Source of the DNA: Pelagibacterium sp.
GTDB lineage: Bacteria > Pseudomonadota > Alphaproteobacteria > Rhizobiales > Devosiaceae
Assembly: GCA_002723255.1 (NCBI GenBank)
Contig: PBNW01000018.1
Location: 1-64,000, forward strand
Length of the DNA stretch: 64,000 nucleotides
Direction: 5' to 3'
The position numbers and the translations under genes are program-made. Positions within the stretch are counted from its first letter, which is position 1; every line of letters begins with the position of its first letter. Positions 41,287 to 51,430 of the stretch are shown piece by piece. Below the pieces are notes generated by a model. That model saw only the letters and a program-made list of their open reading frames with translations. It did not search any database and was not told where the DNA came from.

Positions 41287-41512
41287 GGGCAGCAGGGCCC
41301 CTGACGTCCGGTTGCGAGTCTTCATCTTCCTCACGCAGCGCAAGCAGGCTGATGGGGCCATTTTCGTGCATGACCTTACGGCTGATGCGCCGCAGATCCG
41401 CGTCGGCTAGCCCGAGATCGCGCCTCAGATGGGAATCGAGCCGTCTCAGCGCGCCATAGGTCTGGTGGAAAGCGACCCAATCGCGCAGCATCAAGGAGAA
41501 AGATCGGAACAT
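41204..41512 (-). CDS. DUF1127 family protein
   Basis: 102 residues starting [46 protein letters not shown] is the DUF1127 (YjiS-like) Arg-rich helix pair. These small proteins are common in Hyphomicrobiales and can bind RNA. AAGG lies eight bases upstream. The last ~27 codons run antisense through the end of ureG, and the frame there may be constrained by ureG rather than by function. Confidence 0.75.
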   Translation of the reverse strand: MFRSFSLMLRDWVAFHQTYGALRRLDSHLRRDLGLADADLRRISRKVMHENGPISLLALREEDEDSQPDVRGPAAPKAQFACGPARRDAQETQRFHRPPYPA

Positions 41513-41712
41513 GGAGCAGCCTTTCAGGCGCGCGCCGCGCGCCTTTTCCTTCATTTGAAAGATGGATGGCGGAGGGCGAAAGGAATTCGCCGAGTAGGTC
41601 GACTGTGCGCCCAGATGCCCCGCGGGCGCTACGGATGTGTTCGCAATGTTCATTTCATTTATGAAACACCGAGTGTCTGGCCACTCCCGCTCAGAAAGAA
41701 TAAAATGGGAAC

Positions 41713-42204
41713 ATGAGCCAAACCGAATCCGGTACCGAACCGCAAATTGTCGACGGGCGTCAGTCACCCACCGCGCTGCGCGTGCAGCGGGGTGTGATGC
41801 GCTTTCTACGCTCGGTTCATGACATGACGTGCTTTGCCGAAGTGCCGCTTTCCAACGGACGGCGCGCCGACGTGATCGCTCTTGGTGGAAAGGGCGAAAT
41901 CTGGATCGTGGAAATCAAATCGAGCCTTATGGACTATAAGGTCGATACCAAATGGCCAAACTACAAGGATTTCTGCGACCGGTTCTTTTTCTGCAAGCCG
42001 CCGGAGCTCGATGCGGAAATCTTTCCCGCAGAAGAAGGGCTGATGGTGGCTGATGGCCATTGGGGGGACATCCTGCGCCACGCACAGCACGATCCTCTCC
42101 CCGGGGCGCGGCGCAAGGCCATGCTTTTAAAGCTCGCCAGGTTGGGGGCCGACAGGGTCCACGCACTGATGGACCCCGAGACCCACAAGGAAGGCCTATT
42201 CTGA
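41713..42204 (+). CDS. mmcB: MmcB family DNA repair protein
   Basis: 163 residues with the PD-(D/E)xK-like core: RRADVIALGGKGEIWIVEIKSSLMDYKVDTKWP, then YKDFCDRFFFCKPPELDAEIFP. This matches MmcB, the mitomycin-C-sensitivity protein of Caulobacter and relatives, probably a nuclease in SOS repair. Upstream of the start two GTTC half-sites are five bases apart, not the seven of an alphaproteobacterial LexA box. Overlaps the convergent gene by nine bases. Confidence 0.9.
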   Translation: MSQTESGTEPQIVDGRQSPTALRVQRGVMRFLRSVHDMTCFAEVPLSNGRRADVIALGGKGEIWIVEIKSSLMDYKVDTKWPNYKDFCDRFFFCKPPELDAEIFPAEEGLMVADGHWGDILRHAQHDPLPGARRKAMLLKLARLGADRVHALMDPETHKEGLF

Positions 42205-42999
42205 GGCGTGCGGCGCAAGCGTTGCGACAGTATTTCCCTCTCCATCGAGGAGCGTGAGCGTCTCATCGTTGATGCTGTAGTTCGATGTCGCGCCCAAAGC
42301 GTCAAAGAAGGCGTGTTCCTGATCCATTTCGGGTTCTTCGCAAGCCATCATCGTTGAAAAGATATCTGAAATCGAGAGGTTCCCATCGTCTTGGACGGTG
42401 ACGGACCCGCCGTAAGTATTGCAACCACCAATGCCGCCCAAAGACGGATCGGTTTCTCCGAAAACGAGCGTCGTTTCCACGCCCTTGGCCGAGGGAGAGG
42501 CACCGAGCGTGGTCAACACCCAGCCTGTACCGGCCAGATCGGCGGGGAGGTCCGCACCGGCTTTTTTCCCATCACCGGTTTGAGGCGCAGGCTCGGTGCC
42601 ACGCGCATTGACCAGCGGCACTGACACCAGTTCGGTCCGGGTCAGCGGCTCGACCGGAATGGTGGTATCATTGATGAACCAGAGTTCGCCATCGACTTCT
42701 ATCCGCGCCGCGATAGCGTAGGAATGGCCCTCGGCGATAGCATCGGGGTCAAAATCGATGACAAAGCCGATCGGGACCTGGCCGGCGGGGTCAATGACGT
42801 CTTCGGCTATTGTTGTGGATGGCGCATCGGCCAGTGACACGTCGATGAGCGACACCGTGGCTACCGCATTTAAAGGCAGCGCCATGCGTTCACGATACGC
42901 GATGTCGCCGGTGATGGTCAGCGTATCCGCAAAGGCCGAGCCGGCCATCGTGATCGCTGCGAGCGCCGAAAGGCCGATGGGTTTTGCGACGGATCTCAT
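42196..42999 (-). CDS. Exported YbaY-type / META-domain protein
   Basis: 267 residues: signal peptide (MRSVAKPIGLSALAAITMAGSAFA), a YbaY-like domain (LTITGDIAYRERMALPLNAVATVSLIDVS in normal spacing, with FVIDFDPDAIAEGHSYAIAARI) and a C-terminal META/HslJ domain (TGWVLTTLG, IGGCNTYGGSVTV, TMMACEEPEMDQE). The paired domains occur in envelope stress proteins. Molecular function unknown. Confidence 0.85.
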   Translation of the reverse strand: MRSVAKPIGLSALAAITMAGSAFADTLTITGDIAYRERMALPLNAVATVSLIDVSLADAPSTTIAEDVIDPAGQVPIGFVIDFDPDAIAEGHSYAIAARIEVDGELWFINDTTIPVEPLTRTELVSVPLVNARGTEPAPQTGDGKKAGADLPADLAGTGWVLTTLGASPSAKGVETTLVFGETDPSLGGIGGCNTYGGSVTVQDDGNLSISDIFSTMMACEEPEMDQEHAFFDALGATSNYSINDETLTLLDGEGNTVATLAPHASE

Positions 43000-43133
43000 G
43001 GCTAAAGTCTTTCTGATCTTTCGAGCAATAAATGAATGGCCAACCTTGTGGGTTCCGTGCGCTGAACAGAGGCTGAACGGATGCGCGCAGGTGGATTGTT
43101 GGGCCAGTCCCCTTGGCAGCGAGCTCTTTCCAG

Positions 43134-43711
43134 CTAACGCGCCGGACCTGGCGCAGCTCGCAGGGAAACCTGACGCACCGTCTGTCTTTCATCCGGCGTG
43201 AAGACCATTTCAGCAATGGCGGTGATATCGGAACCGATACGACTGACAGTCAACCGACCGTAGCAGGCCCACGGCAGAGCCTCATGGGAAAACGGGACTT
43301 CGAGCACAAGAACCTTCCCCGATTTCGACATGGCAACAAAGCGTTTTTGCAATGTATCCAGTGCGGGGTTGATATCCGGATCGAACAGCCAGCCAAACGC
43401 GCAAGCGGAGCGCCCATGCCGGTCAGGGTCGGGCTGGCGGCGACGATGGCCAGCCGGGCGTCGAAGAGCGCCAATGGCGCGCGGGCGCCCCGGACGTAAT
43501 GGATCAATCCTGCGAGCAGGGGATCGGCCCGACCATGAATCAAAGCATCAATGACATCGCGATTGCGGGCCCCTGGCCTCTCCCGCCCGCTTTCCCAACG
43601 CGAGAGCTGACCCTGGCTTACGCCCAGAGCGCGAGCCAAGGCGTCCTGTTTGATGGAAAACCGGGCGCGATAGCCGCGCAAAGTCGCGCCAACATCGGCG
43701 CCTTGACCCAT
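43134..43711 (-). pseudogene. XRE-family regulator interrupted by a frameshift
   Basis: The first part (from 43711) has a Cro/CI helix-turn-helix: IKQDALARALGVSQGQLSRWESGRERP, then a ~70-residue effector region. At about 43385-43396 the frame is lost: the reading frame continues as nonsense (CSIRISTPHW), while the next frame carries WLFDPDINPALDTLQKRFVAM and runs sensibly to 43134. One missing base in the TTTGGCTGGCTG tract explains it. Either a recent pseudogene or a sequencing error; both halves look otherwise intact. Confidence 0.75.
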
Positions 43712-43930
43712 GGTGCACCCCCAGCCAATTCGAATGAACCGCCTTTGTTCGGTGTCATAGGACGATCTTGCGCATGACGTTTTCTTGAGGTGGCCGGTAG
43801 GTGAACCTGCTTAGATCCGGTGCCCGGCCATCGGCCGACGGCAATCTCTGCCGTGCCGCAAGGAAAATCATTTGAGTTGAATGCTTTTCCTCTGGCACAA
43901 GAAGAAAAACATATCGGGAGGACAAATGCC

Positions 43931-44851
43931 GTGATCGTTGTGTTCGGCTCCATCAATATCGATCTGATTGGTCACGCACCCACCCTGATGCGGCCAGGCG
44001 AAACCGTGCTGGGCACCAGCCTCGAATTTTCGCCCGGCGGGAAAGGTGGCAATCAGGCACTTGCCGCGAGCCGGGCTGGCGCGGAGGTCAAAATGGTCGG
44101 GTGCGTCGGAGGTGATGATTTTGCGACACGCGCCCTTGCCCTTCTGAGCGAGGCCGAGATCGATCTGTCAGGAGTGCGTCGGATGGACCGGCACACGGGG
44201 ACTGCCCTTATCATCGTCGATGACGCGGGGGAGAACATGATTACCGTGTTGCCCGGCGCCAATTCGCGACTGACGGCAGCGACGCTCGAGCACGCCGGCA
44301 TTGTGGATGGAGACTATCTCCTGCTGCAGTTGGAAACACCGATGGAGGGGGTGCTGGGCGCCGCAGCGCTGGCTCGCGAAAATGGCGCCAAAGTCGTTCT
44401 CAATCTTGCGCCGTTCATGGACTTTGATCTGGCACTTCTGGACAATGTCGACGTCCTCGTAGTCAATGAGACCGAATTGGCCGGGGTGCTCAAAATGCTG
44501 GACGCTCCCAAGCTTGACGAGACCGAAGCCGTTGTCTGGCTCTCGGAAAAATTTGGTAATACTGTCGTGGCAACGCTCGGTTCGCGCGGCGCCGTTGCGG
44601 TGGCTGAAGGGGCGGTCACCACTGTTCCATCGCTCAAGATCAAACCGGTCGATACCGTCGGTGCCGGCGATACGTTCGTAGGCTATCTGGCTGCCGGCCT
44701 GGCGGAAGGAACCGAGCTGTCCCCGGCAATGAAGCGGGCTTCGGTTGCGGCCGGCCTGGCGTGCCTGACGCCAGGCGCCCAGCCATCCATTCCCGAACGC
44801 CTGGCTGTGGAAAACCGTATCGCAGCGGATGTCGAAGCCGGAGCACGATGA
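43931..44851 (+). CDS. rbsK: Ribokinase (PfkB family)
   Basis: 306 residues: GSINIDLIGHAPTLMRPGET, GGKGGNQALAASRAGAEV, VLNLAPFMDF, VVNETEL and the PfkB signature DTVGAGDTFVGYLAAGLAEG. Phosphorylates ribose or a related sugar. Start GTG 43931 with GGGAGG nine bases upstream. It is coupled to the RNA methyltransferase gene by an ATGA overlap. Confidence 0.88.
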   Translation: MIVVFGSINIDLIGHAPTLMRPGETVLGTSLEFSPGGKGGNQALAASRAGAEVKMVGCVGGDDFATRALALLSEAEIDLSGVRRMDRHTGTALIIVDDAGENMITVLPGANSRLTAATLEHAGIVDGDYLLLQLETPMEGVLGAAALARENGAKVVLNLAPFMDFDLALLDNVDVLVVNETELAGVLKMLDAPKLDETEAVVWLSEKFGNTVVATLGSRGAVAVAEGAVTTVPSLKIKPVDTVGAGDTFVGYLAAGLAEGTELSPAMKRASVAAGLACLTPGAQPSIPERLAVENRIAADVEAGAR

Positions 44852-46050
44852 CCCGTATCGAAACCCTGGCCATCGACCGTCTCGGCCATCGGGGCGAGGG
44901 CGTTGCCACGCTCGATGGTAAACCGGTCTTTGTCGCCCTGACGCTGGAAGGGGAAACTGTCACTGCCCAGATTGACGGCAATCGCGGCCGCCTTGTCGAT
45001 ATCATCGACCCCAGTCCCGCGCGGGGAGAACCCTTCTGCCCCCATTTTGGTGCATGCGGGGGGTGCCAGCTACAGCATCTCGAAGCGGGGGCCTATCGGC
45101 AGTTCAAGCGTGGCCTCGTCGTCGATGCCCTGTCACGCGCCGCGGTTCAAGCCGATGTGGCAGACCCGATCGTCGCTCATGGTGCGGGCCGTCGCCGGGC
45201 CACGTTACATGCCACGAAATCGGAGGCCGGGTTCATGGCGCTGCGCAGCCATGCGATCCACGATCTCGATATCTGCCCCATTCTCGTGCCCGCCCTGGTC
45301 CGCGCGCCGGAAATCGCGCGCGCCATTGCCGCGGTGGCGGGACCATGTGACATCAGCTTTACCGCCAGCGACATGGGACTCGATGTCTCCATCCGCGCCA
45401 AGAACGCCAAGCCCAGCGCAAGGCTGTCGGCGATCGCTCAAAAGTTCGACCTTGCCCGGCTCTCCCTCAACGGTGAACCTTTGATCCTTTTGCGTGCGCC
45501 CACGATGGCGATGGGCCAATCGAGTGTGGCCCTGCCCGTATCGAGTTTTTTGCAAGCAACGGCGGATGCCGAAGATGTTCTCGCGTCGCTGGTTATCGAG
45601 GCGGTCGAGGGCGCCAAGCAGGTCGCAGATCTTTTTTGCGGCATCGGTCCCTTTGCCCTGCGGCTCGCGGCAATAGCCCCGGTGTTTGCCGCCGATTCCG
45701 ATGCCGCAGCGATCGGCGCGCTCGATACAGCAAAGCGCAAGACCAAAGGGCTCAAACCCATAACTGCAGAACGCCGCGACCTGTTTCGCGAACCGCTCGG
45801 CGTTTTCGAACTCAACCGCTTCGACGCTGTCGTACTCGATCCGCCCCGCGCCGGGGCGCAAGCCCAGGTGAAAGAACTGACGCAATCGAAAGTCAAAACC
45901 ATAGCCTATGTCAGTTGCGACCCTCAGAGCTTTGCCCGGGATGCTGCAATTCTGATCGCTGGTGGTTATCGCATCGGCAAGGTAACGCCGGTCGACCAGT
46001 TCGCTTTTTCAACACACACCGAAGTGTTCGCCGCGTTCACTCGAACCTGA
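44848..46050 (+). CDS. Class I SAM-dependent RNA (uracil-5-)methyltransferase, RlmC/RlmD-like
   Basis: 400 residues. An N-terminal TRAM-like domain (GHRGEGVATLDGKPVFV) is followed by iron-sulphur cysteines (CPHFGACGGCQLQ), a Rossmann methyltransferase domain (VADLFCGIGPFALRLA, LDPPRAGAQ) and the catalytic Cys in VSCDPQSFARDA. Forms 5-methyluridine in rRNA or tRNA; the exact site cannot be assigned. Confidence 0.92.
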   Translation: MTRIETLAIDRLGHRGEGVATLDGKPVFVALTLEGETVTAQIDGNRGRLVDIIDPSPARGEPFCPHFGACGGCQLQHLEAGAYRQFKRGLVVDALSRAAVQADVADPIVAHGAGRRRATLHATKSEAGFMALRSHAIHDLDICPILVPALVRAPEIARAIAAVAGPCDISFTASDMGLDVSIRAKNAKPSARLSAIAQKFDLARLSLNGEPLILLRAPTMAMGQSSVALPVSSFLQATADAEDVLASLVIEAVEGAKQVADLFCGIGPFALRLAAIAPVFAADSDAAAIGALDTAKRKTKGLKPITAERRDLFREPLGVFELNRFDAVVLDPPRAGAQAQVKELTQSKVKTIAYVSCDPQSFARDAAILIAGGYRIGKVTPVDQFAFSTHTEVFAAFTRT

Positions 46051-46270
46051 CGGCGGCAGGCGGCTGCAAGCGATGTCGCATTGTCGCTGTTCCGGCGGCC
46101 CAGCAGCGTGGGGCAATCTGGCGGAGCCGCCCGTTCCGTTGGGTTCTCCACAGTCACAAAACCGTCGTCGATCCGTCATGCCAGTTTTATCGCTTGGGCC
46201 TAGGTCTGCGCTGGCAACGGCATCGCATTTGGCTTGGTGCCGACAGATCAATCAGGGTTTGGACCTAATC

Positions 46271-47599
46271 ATGCTCAAGACATTGCTCGTCAGCTCCACG
46301 GCTGGCATAGCGCTTCTGGCCGGCGCCTCCTCGGCGTTTGCCCAGACCGAAATTTCTTTCTGGCACTCGATGGGTGGCGAACTGGGCGAGCGCGTCGCCG
46401 CCATCGCCGAGGATTTCAACGCCTCTCAGGAAGACTACGTCGTAAACGCCTCGTATCGCGGCGAATATGAAGAGACCATGGTCAACGCGATCGCCGCTTT
46501 CCGCGCCGGTGAGCAGCCCACCATCGTCCAGATCTACGAAGTCGGCACCGGCACCATGATGGCTGCCGAAGGCGCCGTCTATCCGGTTTACGAGCTGATG
46601 GAAGAACACGGCAACGACTTCGACCCGTCCGTGTATCTCCCGGTCGTTACCGGCTATTACACCGACACCAACGGCAACATGCTCTCGATGCCGTTCAACT
46701 CTTCGACCCCCATCCTTTACTACAACAAGGACGTGTTCGAAGCAGCCGGTCTTGATCCCGAAGTTGCGCCCTCCACCTGGGCGCAGGCCGAAGAATTCTC
46801 GCGCCAGATCATTGAATCGGGCGCTGCAAGCTGCGGCATGGCGATCACTTACACCGCCACGTGGATCGGCTCGGAAAATTTCTCCGCGCTCCACAACCTG
46901 CCTTACGGCTCGCTCGAAAACGGCTTTGGTGGCCTTGATACCGAATACACCTTCAACAGCCCCGAACTCGCCCGCTTCTGGGACGATCTGGCCCGTTGGC
47001 AGGATGAAGGCATCTTTGTTTATGGCGGCCCGGCCGGTGGTTCGGACAATGCTCCGGCCTTCTATTCGAGCGAGTGCGCCATCTATATGGGTTCGTCCGC
47101 CTCGCGCGCCGGCGTTATCGCCAATGCCGATTTCGAAGTTGGCTATGGCATGCTGCCGATCTATGACGACATCGAAGGCGCTCCGCAGAACTCGATCATC
47201 GGTGGCGCGACCCTGTGGGTTCTTTCGGGCCATGACGAAGCCGAGTACCAGGCGACAGCCGCCTTCCTCGACTACCTGTCCTCGGCCGAGGTTCAGGCCG
47301 AATGGCACCAGGGCACCGGCTATCTGCCGATCACCCAGGCTGCTTTCGAGCTGAGCCAGGAACAGGGCTATTACGACGAAAACCCCGGTGCCGATATCGC
47401 CATCGAGCAGATCAACCTCAACGCCCCGACCGAAAACTCCAAGGGCCTGCGCTTTGGCAACATGCCGCAGTTCCGCATGGTCATGGACGAGGAGCTGCAG
47501 TCGGTTCTGGCTGGCGAAAAGACCGGCCAGGAAGCTCTGGACTCTGCCGTCGAACGCGGCAACCAGATCCTGCGTGATTTCCAGGCCGCCAACTCCTAA
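46271..47599 (+). CDS. ugpB: Glycerol-3-phosphate-type ABC transporter, binding protein UgpB
   Basis: 442 residues with a signal peptide (GASSAFAQ). The mature protein begins TEISFWHSMGGELGERVAAI and contains MPFNSSTPILYYNKDVFEAAG and HQGTGYLPITQAAFELS, as in UgpB. Binds sn-glycerol-3-phosphate or its diesters in the periplasm. A family of related sugar-binding proteins exists, but the UgpAEC neighbours support the assignment. The 220-base gap upstream holds no gene. Confidence 0.9.
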   Translation: MLKTLLVSSTAGIALLAGASSAFAQTEISFWHSMGGELGERVAAIAEDFNASQEDYVVNASYRGEYEETMVNAIAAFRAGEQPTIVQIYEVGTGTMMAAEGAVYPVYELMEEHGNDFDPSVYLPVVTGYYTDTNGNMLSMPFNSSTPILYYNKDVFEAAGLDPEVAPSTWAQAEEFSRQIIESGAASCGMAITYTATWIGSENFSALHNLPYGSLENGFGGLDTEYTFNSPELARFWDDLARWQDEGIFVYGGPAGGSDNAPAFYSSECAIYMGSSASRAGVIANADFEVGYGMLPIYDDIEGAPQNSIIGGATLWVLSGHDEAEYQATAAFLDYLSSAEVQAEWHQGTGYLPITQAAFELSQEQGYYDENPGADIAIEQINLNAPTENSKGLRFGNMPQFRMVMDEELQSVLAGEKTGQEALDSAVERGNQILRDFQAANS

Positions 47600-47622
47600 G
47601 CGGATCCGAGAAACATCAATGG

Positions 47623-47647
47623 GACCCCGGCTTATTGGGCCGGGGTC
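47623..47647 (+). terminator. ugpB-ugpA intercistronic hairpin
   Basis: GACCCCGGC and GCCGGGGTC pair perfectly around TTATTGG in the ugpB-ugpA gap, with no T run. Same logic as the urtA-urtB stem: high binding-protein, lower permease expression. Confidence 0.65.
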
Positions 47648-47710
47648 TCGTCCATCAAACCGGTCCGACACAAGAAGACCGGTGGATGAGACGCTACCCA
47701 GGGGCGCTCA

Positions 47711-48595
47711 ATGCAGACCAAACGGTCGATCTTCACCAATCGCTGGCTTCCCTACGCGCTTTTGGCGCCGCAGCTGGTGATCACTGCAATCTTTTTTCTT
47801 TGGCCAGCCAGCCAGGCCGTCAAATCGAGCTTCGAGCGCGAAGATCCGTTCGGCTTTAGGACCACATTCGTCTGGTTCGAAAATTACACCCGCATCCTTT
47901 CTGATCCGAGCTATCTCAATGCGCTTGGCCGAACTGCGGTGTTTGCCGTTTCGGTCACTGTGCTTTCGATGGGGTTTGCGCTGCTCCTGGCCGTCTGCGT
48001 CGACAGGATCCTGCGCACCGCGAAAGTCTATACCACCCTTCTGGTCTGGCCCTATGCGGTAGCGCCGGTTGTGGCAGGCGTGCTCTGGTGGTTCCTGTTC
48101 AACCCCACGATCGGGCTTTTGCCCTATGTGCTCGAGTGGTTTGGCATCGACTGGAACCATCGCGTCGACGGCACACAAGCGATGACGCTGATCACCATCG
48201 CCGCCGCGTGGAAGCAGATTTCCTATAATTTCCTGTTTTTTGTCGCCGGACTGCAATCAATCCCCGCCTCGCTGTCCGAAGCCGCTTCAATCGATGGCGC
48301 CGGACCGTTCAAACGGTTCTGGACCATCGTTTTTCCGCTGCTCTCTCCGACGACGTTTTTCCTTCTGATCATCAACATCAATTACGTGATGTTCGAGACC
48401 TTCGGGGTGATCGACGCCACGACCGGAGGTGGACCGGGCCAGTCAACGATGACGCTGGTCTACAAGGTCTATACTGACGGCGTGGCAGGGCTCAACATCG
48501 GCTCTTCATCGGCCCAATCGGTTCTTTTGATGGGCATTGTGATCATCCTCACCTTCATCCAGTTCCGCTACGTGGAACGTCGGGTCAATTACTAG
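47711..48595 (+). CDS. ugpA: Glycerol-3-phosphate-type ABC transporter, permease UgpA
   Basis: 294 residues, six membrane segments: [37 protein letters not shown], the permease EAA loop [20 protein letters not shown], and VERRVNY at the end. Very close to enteric UgpA. AGGGG precedes the ATG. Confidence 0.93.
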   Translation: MQTKRSIFTNRWLPYALLAPQLVITAIFFLWPASQAVKSSFEREDPFGFRTTFVWFENYTRILSDPSYLNALGRTAVFAVSVTVLSMGFALLLAVCVDRILRTAKVYTTLLVWPYAVAPVVAGVLWWFLFNPTIGLLPYVLEWFGIDWNHRVDGTQAMTLITIAAAWKQISYNFLFFVAGLQSIPASLSEAASIDGAGPFKRFWTIVFPLLSPTTFFLLIININYVMFETFGVIDATTGGGPGQSTMTLVYKVYTDGVAGLNIGSSSAQSVLLMGIVIILTFIQFRYVERRVNY

Positions 48596-48608
48596 GAAGG
48601 CCTCAGAC

Positions 48609-49457
48609 ATGGTTGAAAACAGGCCCTGGCTCGATTTCCTCACCCATCTGATCCTGATCGTCGGCGTTCTGATCGTCGCCTTTCCGGTCTATGTCGCGTT
48701 CATCGCTTCCACCCACGAACCTTCGGCTTTCGTGCGCGGCGTGATGCCGCTTCTGCCGGGCGACAACATGGGCGCCACCTATTCGCAGATGCTGGGTTCG
48801 GGTCTCGAGGTTGCGGGTACGCCGCCAGTGTGGCTGATGCTGGGCAATTCGTTCTGGATGGCCATGATCATTGCCGTGGGCAAGATCGCCATTTCGATCA
48901 CCTCGGCGTTCGCCATCGTCTATTTCCGCTTTCCCTTCCGGATGCTGGCGTTCTGGATGATCTTTGTTACGCTGATGCTGCCCGTCGAGGTGCGCATCAT
49001 TCCGACCTTTGCCGTCGTCGCCAATCTTGGAATGCTCAATTCCTATGCCGGGCTCACCCTTCCGCTGATCGCCTCGGCGACCGCCACGTTCCTGTTCCGG
49101 CAGTTCTTCATGACAGTGCCCGAAGAGCTGATGGAGGCTGCACGCGTCGATGGGGCGGGTCCGATGAAGTTCTTCAAGGACATCCTGATCCCCGTTTCTA
49201 TCACCAACATCGCCGCGCTGTTCGTGATCATGTTCATCTATGGCTGGGTGCAATATCTCTGGCCGCTGCTCATCACGACCCAGGAGCAGTTCTATACAAT
49301 CGTGATGGGTATCAAGCGGCTGATGGCCAATACCGATCGGGAGCCGGCCTGGAACCTTGTCATGGCGACCGTGATGCTGGCCATGGTCCCGCCCGTGCTC
49401 GTCGTCCTCCTCTTGCAGCGCCTGTTTATCAAGGGCCTGGTTGAAACCGAGAAATAA
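48609..49457 (+). CDS. ugpE: Glycerol-3-phosphate-type ABC transporter, permease UgpE
   Basis: 282 residues: [58 protein letters not shown] in normal spacing, EAA loop [20 protein letters not shown], and [13 protein letters not shown]. Partner of UgpA. Confidence 0.93.
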   Translation: MVENRPWLDFLTHLILIVGVLIVAFPVYVAFIASTHEPSAFVRGVMPLLPGDNMGATYSQMLGSGLEVAGTPPVWLMLGNSFWMAMIIAVGKIAISITSAFAIVYFRFPFRMLAFWMIFVTLMLPVEVRIIPTFAVVANLGMLNSYAGLTLPLIASATATFLFRQFFMTVPEELMEAARVDGAGPMKFFKDILIPVSITNIAALFVIMFIYGWVQYLWPLLITTQEQFYTIVMGIKRLMANTDREPAWNLVMATVMLAMVPPVLVVLLLQRLFIKGLVETEK

Positions 49458-49462
49458 CACCA

Positions 49463-50515
49463 ATGGCTACAATCGAAATCTCCGACGTCCGCAAGATCTA
49501 TCCCGGCAATGTCGAGGCGATCAAAGGCATCGACCTGTCGATCGAGGATGGCGACCTGGTCGTTCTCGTCGGCCCCTCGGGCTGCGGAAAATCGACCCTT
49601 TTGCGCATGCTGGCCGGGCTGGAAACCATCACGTCGGGCGAGGTTCGGATCGGCGAAAAACTCGTCAACAAGCTCGAACCGGCCGAACGCGACATCGCCA
49701 TGGTGTTCCAGAACTATGCGCTCTATCCACATATGAGCGTGCGCGGCAATCTCGAATACGGGCTGAAAAACCGCAAGACGCCGAAGGCCGAGATCGAAGA
49801 GCGCGTCAATGAAGCGGCGCGCATTCTCGAAATCGAGGCCTTTCTCGACCGAAAGCCGCGTCAGCTTTCGGGCGGTCAGCGCCAGCGCGTGGCCATGGGC
49901 CGGGCCATCGTGCGCAAGCCCAAGGCATTCTTGTTCGACGAGCCGCTGTCCAATCTCGATGCCAAGCTGCGTGGGCAAATGCGGGTTGAAATTCGCAGGC
50001 TGCAGCGCACCTTGGGCACAACGTCGGTCTATGTGACCCACGATCAGCTCGAAGCCATGACGCTGGCCGACAAGCTGGTGGTGATGAATGGCGGAAAAAT
50101 CGAACAGGTCGGCAAGCCGCTCGACATCTACACCAATCCCGAATCCGTGTTTGTCGCCGGCTTCATGGGGTCACCGGGCATGAACCTACTCGATACCCAG
50201 GCGCTTGCACGGGTGGCGGGCGCTCTGCCCGACTTCGTTTCACCCCAGTGTGGCACCATCGGCATCCGGCCCGAAGACATAACGCTGATGCCGCCGGCCG
50301 AGCCCCATCTCAAGCTCGATGTCATAGTGGACGCCGTCGAGCTGGTTGGATCGGAAAGTCTGGTCTATGCCCATGCGGAGGGGATCGCCAAGGAACTGGT
50401 GCTGCGTACACAGGGCATTCACCCCGGTGAGCATGACGACAGGCTGCCGCTCTTTGTCCAATACGCGCATCTGCATTGCTTTGACGCGGGCACCGGGCGG
50501 AAAATCGTGCGCTAA
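49463..50515 (+). CDS. ugpC: Glycerol-3-phosphate-type ABC transporter, ATPase UgpC
   Basis: 350 residues: Walker [16 protein letters not shown]-loop [14 protein letters not shown], signature [16 protein letters not shown], Walker [14 protein letters not shown] and [14 protein letters not shown]; the C-terminal third is an OB-fold regulatory domain of the MalK/UgpC group ([11 protein letters not shown]). Powers UgpAE. Confidence 0.94.
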   Translation: MATIEISDVRKIYPGNVEAIKGIDLSIEDGDLVVLVGPSGCGKSTLLRMLAGLETITSGEVRIGEKLVNKLEPAERDIAMVFQNYALYPHMSVRGNLEYGLKNRKTPKAEIEERVNEAARILEIEAFLDRKPRQLSGGQRQRVAMGRAIVRKPKAFLFDEPLSNLDAKLRGQMRVEIRRLQRTLGTTSVYVTHDQLEAMTLADKLVVMNGGKIEQVGKPLDIYTNPESVFVAGFMGSPGMNLLDTQALARVAGALPDFVSPQCGTIGIRPEDITLMPPAEPHLKLDVIVDAVELVGSESLVYAHAEGIAKELVLRTQGIHPGEHDDRLPLFVQYAHLHCFDAGTGRKIVR

Positions 50516-50600
50516 AAGGGCTTTGCCAGAATCGTGCCGCAGAGCGCGTTCACTGTTCCAGATGCGACCCAATCGGCCAGGGGCTTATCGGAGGACGACA

Positions 50601-51227
50601 GTGACGCGCCTTGTGACCATTCTGATTGCAGCGATGCTCGGCGTTCCCGCGCTTGGTCAAGCTCCGGATACCAGCGACTACGCAAAAACACTGTTCGGCC
50701 AGCTCTATCCTGCGGACCAATCGCTGGCCCAAGGCTGGGCGGCCGGGCTCGAGGGGTTGCTCGACCAGCTCAAACACAGCTCCGAGGATCAGGAAACTCT
50801 TGATTCCATTCCGGACTTTCAACGTCTGGTCGAGGCGGCGCATCTGCCATTCTCGATTGGCGAACTTGAAGGGGCCTGGCGGATGCGTTCGCTGCAGGCG
50901 ACCGATTACGGGGCCTTCATCTATCAGTATTTTCCCGCCCGGATTTATCCTGAGGGTCAGGCCATGGTCCTTGATAAGGACTCGGGCAGTCAGCGGCATC
51001 GGGGCCTGATGGCTCAGCTTGACGCCGAAAGCGTGTTCTTTGTCGGCGCCCTCTATTACGGCTATGAGGGTCCGAGGATTTATTCAGCGATGACCCCGGG
51101 CGAGGTCACCGATGAGCAACGCGAGTTCGATGCCGTGGCTGAAATCTACAAAATCGGCGAAAATCACTTCCTAATGGCATTCGCGCCAAACGCAAACCGC
51201 TTCCGGCTTTATGAGATCCGCAAATAG
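50601..51227 (+). CDS. Exported hypothetical protein, possibly DUF4893-like
   Basis: 208 residues. Signal peptide (MTRLVTILIAAMLGVPALG), a helical part, then a beta-rich part with GAWRMRSLQATDYGAFIYQYFPARIY in normal reading and LDKDSGSQRHRGLM, FVGALYYGYEGPRIYS. The W-R-x-R-S...GSQR layout recalls DUF4893, but I am not certain. Start GTG 50601 with GGAGG six bases away. Follows ugpC without obvious link. Confidence 0.6.
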   Translation: MTRLVTILIAAMLGVPALGQAPDTSDYAKTLFGQLYPADQSLAQGWAAGLEGLLDQLKHSSEDQETLDSIPDFQRLVEAAHLPFSIGELEGAWRMRSLQATDYGAFIYQYFPARIYPEGQAMVLDKDSGSQRHRGLMAQLDAESVFFVGALYYGYEGPRIYSAMTPGEVTDEQREFDAVAEIYKIGENHFLMAFAPNANRFRLYEIRK

Positions 51228-51430
51228 CCGATCACGAAGATGGGTGTAACACGCTACACGAAGGCGGGGATAATGTTCCCGTTTCCACCCATTGGCCAGG
51301 TCGTGCGCGAAAAAGACGCGATATTTCTTCGTCCGCCGGTTGCTGCCGTCCCGATGCAGGACTAGCCATCAACGTCCATCCCTGTGTGACCTCTCAGTGC
51401 ACAGGCGTGTGGATTATGGAGGAAAATCAA

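Noticed and set aside
41636-41653. LexA box upstream of mmcB
   Set aside because: Two GTTC words are separated by five bases, whereas the alphaproteobacterial LexA site needs seven.
46150-46265. PhoB box before ugpB
   Set aside because: One CGTCAT-like half-site is present but no second copy at 11-base spacing.
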